DNA from: Marsupella aquatica
Lineage: Eukaryota > Marchantiophyta
Reading direction: 5' to 3'
DNA: 64,000 bases
NCBI GenBank assembly: GCA_973895155.1
Contig: OZ316891.1
Coordinates: 6,014,001 to 6,078,000, forward strand
How positions within the stretch are numbered: position 1 is the first letter of the stretch; each line of letters starts with the position of its first letter. Shown here piece after piece: positions 54,785 through 64,000 of the stretch. The translations under genes and the position numbers were made by a program. The notes below the pieces were generated by a model, which ran no database searches, was not told the origin of the DNA, and saw nothing but the letters and a program-made list of their open reading frames with translations.

Positions 54785-57700
54785 AGTGATTTTTAATGGT
54801 GATATAAGTCACCAATTTATAAACTAAAGTGTTTCTTAGTTTATTTGGCTTTGGTATTCTTAAATTAGCATTGGCCATATAAAAATAAAACTGTCCAAAA
54901 AATTTCCCTTTTTCCTCTCCTATAGAATGAGGTTTTGCTCCTCAATTTCAGGAAAAATAGTAAAAGTGTTGAACTATGTGCTATTCCTCTCCTATGGAAG
55001 AGATTTTGCTCCTCAATTTCAGAAAAAAATAGTAGAAGGGCTAAAATCTGTGAAACCATGTTTTCGTTATGGCTAGTGGCTCTTTGAGTCCTAAAAAGTT
55101 AAAATTGCCCCCCATATCTTGTAGAGGCACCCTTACAGATATATGCTTCCGCCTGAGAAATATTTCGGGGATATTTTATTGGACTCTCGCATACTGGACT
55201 CTCACGTGCCAAATATCACACTGCTGTGCGCAGTTCGCGAACTTCTAGGGCCCACAGCTCAAGGATGAGCTGAGTTGACACCTCCTGTACAATCCCGTTC
55301 ATCGTGTGTGTGCATAAATGTGGCTCTAATGCTCTATCGATAATTCGCTATGTCCAGATGGAAGACTTGGAGGTAGAGAAGCACAAGTGCGGGACCCACG
55401 GAGTAGACTGCAATCAAAACTTTTCAAGTGCGCGGACAGATAAATAATTTTACGTACTTAGCACCCTGGATCGGCTGCCTCAATTTTCATCTGGCAAATC
55501 CCTTGGTTCATATTTATCGGTGCTGTGTATCATTAGTATTCTCTAAACCATTTCCTCTAAGCCTTGAAATCACGGGAGATTTACATTTTCTCTACTCAGG
55601 TGAAAGTGCGTGACAACAAGAAAACGTACTGAATCCGAAGGGTAGTCATATCTCTGTGACCTCTTTCCATCTCGTGAGAAAGGTATATAACAGTCTAATT
55701 GTATTTCCTTCCCATTTCCGTTCAAGACAAAGCAAGTATATTACTAAAGCAAAGTTCGAATCAACCGTGCCATGGCGGTGTCATCTAAGTAGCATCACAT
55801 CAGAGTTCCTGCTCGTCTTCTCAAGAACACAGGCTACGATTACGGCGGTATTATGTCCTACCTACTTCCTGTCTGTGAAATGGGCGGAACACCTACTGTA
55901 CATCATAGACTACAATCAATTGATACAAAGTGCAGTACTTGCCAAATTCGGAAGAATCGAGATTTTGCCAGAAGTTTGAATCTGGGAAAAACTTGAAGTT
56001 CACCATGAATTTGTTTTTAGCCAAATGTACATCAGGTACTAATGAAATGCAACTTAGACATAAGTCGTCCTAAATTTTATCCTCATCTGGCTATTGATAA
56101 AAATCTATGCTGCACTGACAGGGAAAAGTCCAAACCCCCTGGAACATTAAATTACACACGAAATATTGATCATACCACGAAATTGGACGGGCCATCTTCG
56201 ACATAACTATGATCTGACAAACATAAATATAATGACGGACTATGAGACACATCAGGAACTAAGCAGACTCCTAAGATGTACTGGCTGTTGCAAATGCAGC
56301 CCAACTTTCCGAGAGCCAGGAAGGCACAAGGAGCAATCGTGGGTTCAAATGGATGCTAGCTCTCAGTCAACAAGGTCTGAAGAGCAACATATTGTTAGAA
56401 CAGTATTATACTCATAAGCCGTATAGCGTCTTAGCCACTGTCTGTTACGGCTCCAGGTCTCGTTGTGCCGTTGCCACTTTGTCTCTTATGCTCAATTCAC
56501 GGTAGACAGATTTTTGTTGATCTTAGGTTAGTCTAGCTGCTGGTCCGTTGATCTTCCGTCTTCCCAAGCTTCTCCGGGCTATGCTTAATCTGCCCTCCAG
56601 TGCTTCTTCCTCAGTACAACAGTGATAGATTCTAACACATATATCTCTAGCTCACAATTATAAAATCAAGATAGTCTCGAAAGTATTAACTTGGACGAAA
56701 TGACTTAGCTTCTTGGAACCACCAATTCTCGGCCGGAGGCATCCATGAGTTACATCAAAATTGAACAAAGTGAGACGATACAGGACAGGAAAGATTTGGA
56801 GGCAAACTCGGCTAGGGCTTAAGAAAATGGAAGCATAGATCGAACAGTAATCACCCAAAACAGATCTTTCTTAGCTGGAGTTGGAGGTATTCTATAATGC
56901 GAGCAAGAATTTTGTTAGGAAGGGAGAGTTGAATTTTGTGAGGGGGGGAATGTGGGTAACCAGACACTTGGGTTTTTTAATTTCTTTTGTTTTTCGCTGC
57001 ATTCTGTATTTTTTGTGTGTATTTTATGATTTCATATGGCTAGCGAGATAGCTAGCAAAAAGAGGAGTCCCCAAAATGAATATTATCAGTCAGGTTACTG
57101 TAAGCCACTGTAAGCCAGACAATCACATATAGAAAAATTAGGGGTCATGTGAATAATTTTTTGCTCATGCGCACCGCTACAATGACCCCTGGAGTTGAAA
57201 GGTCATACTCTGGTGACTTAGCTTGTGGGGATAGAAATGTAGCGCAAGGTGGGCACATTTGATTAATTCAAGTTCACCAGTTGAGTAAAGTAGAAGTGTC
57301 ACCTGGATAAATTAAAAGCAATCAAGCAAGTATTGCCTTAGAATTAAGTCCAGACGTGCTGCCACAGAAGGTGTCCTTTGAGAAGGCAATCAAAATGAAT
57401 ATATTTCTCTGGAAGAGGCCTGAGAACGAAGCTAATTATTCCCCTTCAGGCTAATAGTTGGGCTCAAACCAAGGCTACTAGTGGGTGATGGGTACTAGTG
57501 GGTGATAGACGACCTCAGCAAAGACATACAGTACTGCGAAGGAGTGAGGGACTAAGGAGTGACGGACTGACGCGTTAGTTCGCGTACTCAAGGACAGCAA
57601 ATTAAACCGAATACTGGAACGTCTGGTACAGGACCGTAATTCGCCTGGGCTTCTACTGTATTAATTAACTTGTACGACTGGCGGCGTCTCACATCTCTGC

Positions 57701-58603
57701 GTACAACATTTCACATGTCGTGGATTGCTAATCACGATACAGCTGCGTCTCACATCTATGCGTACAAACATTTCACATCATTGCTAAGTTTTCGTGGAAT
57801 TGCTAAGTACTATACAAATAATAGAGGTACTGGTAACTGCAATCAAAATATGACATGTATTGTGATAACTACATATCAAAATATGACATGATATTACACT
57901 ATATCATAATATATTTTTTTCTTTAAATTAATTCGTAAACATGGTACAATTTTGACTTGTGATAAAATATGACATATATTGTGTATGATATTACACTATA
58001 TCATAATATCTTTTTCCTTTAAATCAACGAGTAAACACTGTACAATTAATAAGTAAACACGGTACAATTTTGATGTGTGATTAGCACAGGGATGATGGAG
58101 GTGATCGACAATCGTAGGTGATAACTACATTTTCATGCATTCTTTTTGCTATCGTAGTCTTGGAAATCATACGCTGGTTTAGATTCCGCTACGAAGGAGA
58201 ACGAAGTCGAACCAGGATTGCTAGAGGGACCATGCAAAGCTCTTGCTCTGCATTTTACAATCGAGGTCTTTCAGTGCTGTATCTCTTTAGATCGTACATC
58301 TCTGTGCACGGAGATTTCTCAAGAAAACTTGACCCAAGCGACACCGTGTAAGGAGACGAACGTCTTTGAAAGACCACGACGTGACCTGCGAGTAAGCTGC
58401 TGATTCTAGATGTATGTCGATGAAAGTCACCTCTAGTGTCAATACATCATGTCAATGAACTTTGCTCTTGCCTTTCGTTTTTTGCTCCTATTTTGGTAGA
58501 TAGAAGTCTTTCAGATCGATGGCTACGGATGAAAATTGCTGACTACTCGACTAACCTCTGAATTCTCATGATGTGGATCAGCTAGCTGCCATATCGATCG
58601 TTC
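54785..58603. other. Long intergenic stretch upstream of GIL1-like C
   Basis: No gene is supported over 3.8 kb. 54908-55050 holds a two-copy ~73-bp repeat with CTCCTCAATTTCAG. 57836-58080 holds CACATCAAAATATG-family sequence, including a two-copy ~110-bp unit (GATATTACACTATATCATAA). A 107-codon frame at 55656-55979 begins at GTG and is unrecognised. Confidence 0.5.
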
Positions 58604-60677
58604 ATGGAGTCTGCAGGCGGACCTCAGGCCAAGAGTCGTCGAAGCAAAAGACCCTGTCCTCTGCCGGATGCATACGTTGAGGAAAAGCACACATCAGGCG
58701 GGTATCAGAGTAAGAGGGGTCGAGCCGACAGACTCCTTCGCGGATTCGATGTTGAGGAGAAGCAGGAAATGCACACTATATCCTCGCCTCTCACCCGGTC
58801 GACAAGATCAATCTCAAATAAGAATGGAGGGCATCAAACTATCGGTGGTTCTCCTCCTCCAAGGACTACCCGATCTAAAATAAGCACTGCTCAGTCGACG
58901 GATGCCAATGGCTTGGCCTGTGATCGAAAGACCGACAGAGGTATGCTTCATGAAGTCCCTGAGAAACACCCAGGAATATTGAGTCAAATTGTAGATGCCC
59001 AGAAGAAGGCATACGAGGGACACATTCTCGAAATCACAAACTTGAGACATGAGTCCCGCTCATTGCATGAGGAGAGATCCTTAGCACTCCAGAAAAGCAA
59101 TGAGATATTGAGCCTCAGAGTTCAATTAGTTTGCCAGAACGTGATCGCACAACTGGAAGCTGGCCTGGAGAATTTTGTTGATGACGTGGATCATGGATTC
59201 GACAACTGTTTCAAAGAACTGAAAGCTAACAAAAGTTCTCTCTACGGAGTGAAACGAGGTTTTGGCAACTGTCTACAAGAAATTAGGCGGATCAATGGTG
59301 ATACTCCATTACTCATCGTGGACCTGCAAAAGAGCTCTGCGGAGCACGACTCTTCAGAGAAAATTTTGAAGCCAGGTCATGATTATGGAGGATATCTAAA
59401 TCAAGTTGGTCAGTTGAAGGAGGCCAATGGCCTGGTTTGTGGCGTTGAATGCAGTACCTCACCTCAACCCTTTCCAGACCACGCGAATCGTGGATCTCGC
59501 AAGATTGAGCGAAATAATCTGTTTTACCAGGTTGCAGCAGTTATTCGTGACAGACAGGTCACGTGGTCTAATAAAATTCCTATTGTATTCAGTGAATTGA
59601 GCCGATTTCTAGAGGGCCAAGAGACTGCACACAACAGCGAAATCGCAAACATAAGAGCACAGTGCTGTTTACTGCTTTGAGAAAACCACCGCACAATTGG
59701 AGGCCGGTCAGATTTATGTCGATGAGGTGGAACAAGTTTTCAACAATATATTTAAAGAACTCGAAGCTGCAAGAATTTCTGTATGTGGAGTGAAACGTCG
59801 TTTCAACCACTGTCTGCAACAAGTAAGGGAGATTAAGAGTGACACTCCAGTACTAACCTCAGTGCACTTGCACAAGAGCTCGGGCGAGCAGAACTTTTCT
59901 GTGAAATCAAAGCCTTATGATGCTAACGGAGAGATGAGCGGAGTTTGTGGCTCGTACGCCGATGATGGTGCCACGCCAACCCTCCTTCAGGCTGCTCTTT
60001 CGCATGCCAGGCTAGCTGTGAACCGACTCGAAAATGTTGTCTCCAAGGTTAAGAAGTCAAGAGGGGAAAAAAGCGGCCCAAAAGCTGCCCCGGATGTCTT
60101 CTTTGCGTTACCAAATCATTCAGGCTATTACGTCAATTCGGTCGTGAATAGATTGTTTTTTGAAGGCTTCGAGAACGAAAGTTTCAACACCTTGCTTGGT
60201 GTTTCGAGGTTTCTCAACCCCAACCTTCGTAAGCAAAGCTTCTACGAATACTTTCTTCGCGAACGAGAGCGCCTTTACGCGAACGACATTGAGGATCCAC
60301 AGTTTGAAGAATTCTGCCAAGCGAAAATCTCTTCTCTTCTAGGGATACTTCTTCCTGAGTGCACTGGGACGAGGATGGAAATCAACTCTCTTGAAGAACT
60401 CGGCGATCCTCAACTGGCTTCAAGTTTCAGAGGAGCAGCAAGAAGAGTGTGGTTACTGCACAAGCTTGCCTTCTCTTTGGAACCACCTGCCACTATCTTC
60501 AGGGTTGAGGCCGGTGTCGATGTGGATCCAGAATACATGGAGACGATTGTTGACCTTGACGAAAATGAAAATTTCGTCTCAAAAGTAGGTTTTATGATTG
60601 CCCCTGGACTACGCGTCCGGAAGACCATAATGAAATGTGAAGTCTACCTTGCAGCTGCCACTAAAACACCGAATTAG
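58604..60677 (+). pseudogene. GIL1/IRKI-like gene, copy C, with internal duplication and frame break
   Basis: The frame starts at ATG 58604 with a basic N-terminus (KSRRSKR, then SPLTRSTRSISNK as in A and B) and a coiled coil. It stays open to 59680. The second part is open in another frame from 59655 to 60677 and ends in an intact GIL1/IRKI domain (FFEGFENESF, FEEFCQAK, VWLLHKLAFSLE, VGFMIAPGLRV, CEVYLA). A segment with AQLEAG, GVKR-F and DTPLL/DTPVL is present twice, at about 59138-59350 and 59680-59890, about 540 bases apart, so the coiled coil and linker are duplicated. The frame break lies where the second repeat lacks roughly 30 residues, pointing to a deletion. Splicing from a donor further upstream could also join the halves, so the gene may still be active. 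Divergent from Hsp70-like C. Confidence 0.72.
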
Positions 60678-61716
60678 AATTGTTATCCTGAAGTAGAATA
60701 TTTGTTCCTGGACAGTAAAGTATGATTGTCTGCATAGAAATTCAGTCATTCAGTGGGGTCTGTCTTGCAAACGGATTTTCTTTTTGCGATGAGCCTCTTG
60801 CGTAAGGGTAAGATTTCTCAGGTCCCAATGGAAGTTAGGTGGTATGTCTCAAAGAAGCCTTTGCTCTCATAATGGCCAAGTGGTAAAATTGTTTATCTGC
60901 AGCGTTCACTTCGTCAACCTTGCCATTTTGTCGTTACGTTTTCTGTTAAAAACCTTCGAATCTTTGAACTCAAGGCTGGTTACATGTTACAATACCTTTC
61001 CGGATCGCCCACCAACCGCAGTGCCACAAGAGCATCATATTTCTTGACTGAGTACGTGGTCACTTCAGTTGACTCCTCGGTTGGCTCGATAATCAGTTTC
61101 CGTCCCTTACGAAGCAATGGATAGAATGGATGAAGGATCATTGAAGTTGAAATGAGTGACAGTTTTCAAGCATTTTGTTGTGTTCTCTATTAAAACATCA
61201 CCTGAGGTATGGATCAAGATAAATATACCGCACAACTCCAAACTTCGAACTCCGCGTACCAACTGAGCATTGGCAGTGATCTTAGTGACGAGACAGTTTC
61301 CCTACAACCTTGCTGATTACACCCAGATCCACAGGATCGGACGTAGTCTCGACAACAATCACAAGGAGGATAATTATGCAGTGGCTTGGGAAAGTAATGC
61401 TCATGGTAAGTATGGAATGTACTGGATGCGGTCATAGGCAAAATAATCCCTCATTTAACTTGGGGTTTTCCCTGTGAATGTAGTGAACCATTTCCCCAAT
61501 CATAAGTTGAGTGACATCCCAAGGAAGATGTGGTGACATCCCTAAGTAACCTTTTGTGTCTCACCCACTTTCAACCATACTCAAGGGGCTGGCCTATCTA
61601 ATGTCCACATAACAACTTAAAAAATTCCATAATTTGTATCTGGCAGGTTGGAATGATCAAGACTAATTAATTATTAGCTAATTGTAGTTTACTAGCCCCA
61701 TATCTTTGCGTTTCAC
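60678..61716. other. 3' flank of GIL1-like C, no gene recognised
   Basis: Slightly GC-richer than the surrounding repeats, with short open frames on both strands but no recognisable protein. Confidence 0.45.
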
Positions 61717-62540
61717 AAAAGATGTCAAGGTGAATAAAGATGTTAAGGCGAGGAAAAGATGTACTCGGGGGTTCTCACTATATCGGGACCTCCCCATCAC
61801 CTGTAACATTTTTAGGCCTCGGACCCTCTAAAATGTAAGAAAAAATAATTTATTTTTTAACCTCTATAAAATTAGAATAAAAATTAGATAAAAATACCCT
61901 AATGTTCTTATAAGTCTCAAAATTGAATTTAAAAGACCCTATTGTTCTTCTGCAAACAAACTTTAAGTCTTCCCTTAGAACCAATAAAACGACCCTATCC
62001 TTTGTCCGTGATGTGCCATTTTTGTGAAAATGAAACCCCCGAGAAAATGTAGAGGAGAGAAAAAGATATTGTGATCAGATAAAGATGTCAAGGTGAGAAA
62101 AGATGTTGAGATGAGATGAAAGAAGTTGAGGTGAGAAAAGATGTCGAGGAGAAAGATGGCAAGGTGAGAAAAAAATGTTTAAGGTGAGCAAAAGATGTCG
62201 AGGAGAGCAAACTATGTTGTGATGAAATAAAGATGTCAAGGTGTCTGAGAAAAAGATGGTCAGATGAGATAAAAGATGGCAAGATGAGAAAAAGATGTGA
62301 AAGTGAGAAAAAGATGGCAAGAAGAGGAAAAAGATAAAATGTTGAGGTGAGAAAAAATGTAGAGGAGACAAAATGATGTTGAGGAGTGCAAAATGATGTT
62401 GAGGAGTGCAAAAGAAGTCAAGAGGATAAAACATATGGAGGGGAGAAAAGATGTTGAGATGATTAAAAGATCGATGTCAAGGCAAGAAAATGATGTTGAG
62501 GTTAGGAAAATATGTTGACTGAGTAGAAAAGATGTCAAAA
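61717..62540. repeat. Degenerate GAGAAAAAGATGTCAAGGT tandem repeat, split by a MITE
   Basis: Purine-rich words such as AAAGATGTCAAGGTGAG, AAGATGTTGAGATGAG and AAAGATGGCAAGATGAG recur every ~18-30 bases on both sides of the MITE at 61764-62043. The complementary strand therefore reads as overlapping Leu/Ser/Phe/His-rich open frames, which are artefacts. A smaller cluster of the same repeat lies at 13858-13955. Confidence 0.8.
61764..62043. mobile_element. hAT-like MITE, copy 2 (CTCGGGGGTYTCACT family)
   Basis: This 280-bp copy of the 53646-53909 element is in reverse orientation. The ends CTCGGGGGTTCTCACTATAT and (reverse) CTCGGGGGTTTCATT are kept. The flanks AAGATGTA (61756-61763) and AAAATGTA (62044-62051) agree at seven of eight bases. 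It sits inside the GATGT-rich tandem array. Confidence 0.85.
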
Positions 62541-62712
62541 ATATATTGTTGCAAAAGTAATAAGGGAGATAGGTGAGGACAACAGAAGCAGGCACATTTA
62601 CACAAAACTAGGTGGAGGGTGACAACCCTCCTCCTTATTGCCTCCTCTCCCCCTTTCTCTTGGGCTGCCTTTCCGCCCCCCACCTCTCCACTAATTAGTT
62701 CGTGACCCCCTA

Positions 62713-62943
62713 TTAACGGAAAGCTTCAGACGACATCAACTCCTTGAACTCCTGAAAGTCCACCTTCCCATTACCGTCCGCATTGACTCCCTTGATCATC
62801 TGCTGACACTTCTTATAACTATGTCCTTCTTTCATGCCTAGGCTCTTCAACACCATCTGCACGTAGACAAGGCCCTTATTGAACCCTGCTAAGTTTGCTT
62901 CTCTTTCGTTCACTCGTGCCTCATGCGTTGGACAATCTAACAA
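62713..62943 (-). pseudogene. EF-hand (calmodulin-like) gene fragment
   Basis: The fragment encodes the C-terminal end of a calmodulin-like protein: VLKSLGMKEGHSYKKCQQMI, then an EF-hand loop NADGNGKVDFQE and helix FKELMSS, ending at TAA 62713-62715. Loop position 1 is Asn instead of the usual Asp; positions 3, 5, 6, 9 and 12 are acceptable for calcium. The preceding EF-hand expected in this family is not visible and no ATG opens the frame. It is therefore either the last exon of a gene whose other exons lie to the right, or a broken fragment. Confidence 0.6.
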
Positions 62944-64000
62944 TAGCGAGAGGTGTCACTGAGTTAGGAACTGCAATGATGACGCCATGGAAAGGAGTGT
63001 TGAGTGATCAACATGGAATCATGTCCACTTCTTCCTTCATGGCAGCAGAAAGTTGAGAAAATTGTCACGATTATTTTGTCATCAGATCAACTTGCCCAGA
63101 GAGATTTAGTTATTATTCAATTGAAACACAATTCAAAATGTGGGTGGGCAGCAATTACTCAGGGTAAAAAAAACAAAAGGTGGGCCTCCTACTAATTGAA
63201 CAATCTGTTACCTAGGGTAAATAAAACGGTTATTTTTCAAACATTTTTACATCAAGGTTTATGGCATGGTGTCCTCAATTTTACCAAAATCATGCCACAG
63301 ACCCGAATGTTGAAGCAATTTTATTTTGTAAACCAATCCGTACCTGTTTGCAGCGCGTCTCGATGATGTGGCGCGTTATGGAGTCTCGGATTTTGGAAGG
63401 GACCTCTAGTGGGGTCCATAATTAATAGCTCACAATATTTCTTGAACAAACACAATGCAAGGATAGGCATGGTGTCATACTATCATAACCCAGATCCTTC
63501 ATCAAGCAAAAGCCAGTAAGGTCATGTAGCCTCCAAGCTTCGGTCATACTAGAAACCTCAAACTCCCTGGCTACTTATTGCACTTTTTTTGTGCTTGGAA
63601 GGAAGTCTTGGTCCATTGTCTGGCTCCTTCCTTCACTTCCTCTATTTGTCTAGCATGTGGTGGATATCTCATTTGCCGCCTGTTGTTGTCATACACTGCC
63701 CTTCCTAGGAAGGTTCCTAGGAAGGGTGCGCGCATGGGTTGATTGGATAGTTGAAGTTTGTTCTATAGGCAATTTGTATTTAATCCACCTATTGCTCATC
63801 TTACAATTTCTACAAGCATAATGACCAGTAGTATTCCAGCCCCCAAATTAACACTAGGCAGGATGACCCCATGTGAAAATAGTTAGGTCTGCTCTGAGCA
63901 CAAATCTCTGATCAAGTAGAACATGAGTTTCGTCTATTAATTCCATAGGATAATTGTAATCAACCTCAATTCCATCCACAAACAACTCCTCCAATTCTCT
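62944..64000. other. Right end of window, dispersed-repeat remnant
   Basis: 63230-63425 is a decayed copy of the repeat seen at 10787-11105 and 16131-16460, ending GGGACCTCTAGTGGGGTCCA. The last 580 bases look unique and show no recognisable gene. Confidence 0.5.

Noticed and set aside
62075-62595. Overlapping Ser/Leu/Phe/His-rich minus-strand frames
   Set aside because: They are translations of the degenerate GAGAAAAAGATGT tandem repeat.

Overview
The window looks like nuclear DNA of a land plant. Two unrelated genes carry the land-plant GIL1/IRKI-type (DUF641) C-terminal domain, and the intergenic space is filled with plant-style Ty1/copia, TRIM, LTR and hAT-like elements. Genes are sparse, mostly without visible coding introns, and separated by several kb of AT-rich repeats. 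A bryophyte, possibly a liverwort of the Marchantia type, is my best guess; it rests on general impression, not on a diagnostic marker.

Layout. 1-3.7 kb: a defective Ty1/copia element with Gag, a protease remnant, a large pol deletion, RT/RNase H and a 3' LTR. 5.3-6.1 kb: short repeats and a solo LTR of a miniature retrotransposon whose LTR contains a tRNA-like sequence. 6.1 to about 31 kb (block A) and 32.3 to about 50 kb (block B) are two copies of one tandem segmental duplication. Each holds, in the same order and orientation, a GIL1/IRKI-like coiled-coil gene (minus), an HSPA12-type Hsp70-like ATPase gene (plus) and a small secreted-protein gene (minus). Non-coding DNA between them is also collinear. 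50-61 kb holds a third, inverted pair: a frameshifted Hsp70-like gene (minus) and a GIL1-like gene with an internal duplication (plus). 61-64 kb holds a GATGT-rich degenerate tandem repeat split by a MITE, an EF-hand gene fragment and a dispersed-repeat remnant.

How the genes may work together. In all three copies the Hsp70-like gene and the GIL1-like gene are divergent neighbours, 5-9 kb apart. The Hsp70-like proteins have a complete-looking actin/Hsp70 ATPase core, a basic lysine-rich N-terminus and an HSPA12-like C-terminus in place of a classical substrate-binding domain with EEVD tail. The GIL1-like proteins add an AT-hook-like basic N-terminus to a coiled coil and the GIL1/IRKI C-terminal domain. 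Conservation of the pair through tandem and inverted duplication is the best candidate here for an undescribed functional module, perhaps nuclear; the partnership is inference.

Mobile DNA is unusually readable. I could define ends and target-site duplications by eye for a TRIM and its solo LTR (tRNA-like LTR), a 3.7-kb non-autonomous LTR element, a copia solo LTR, a 670-bp hAT-like element carrying a C-rich minisatellite, and two copies of a second hAT-like MITE.

Method note. Eukaryotic starts were placed at ATG codons, and several long frames were shortened accordingly. All homology statements are from recognition and eye alignment, without database searches.
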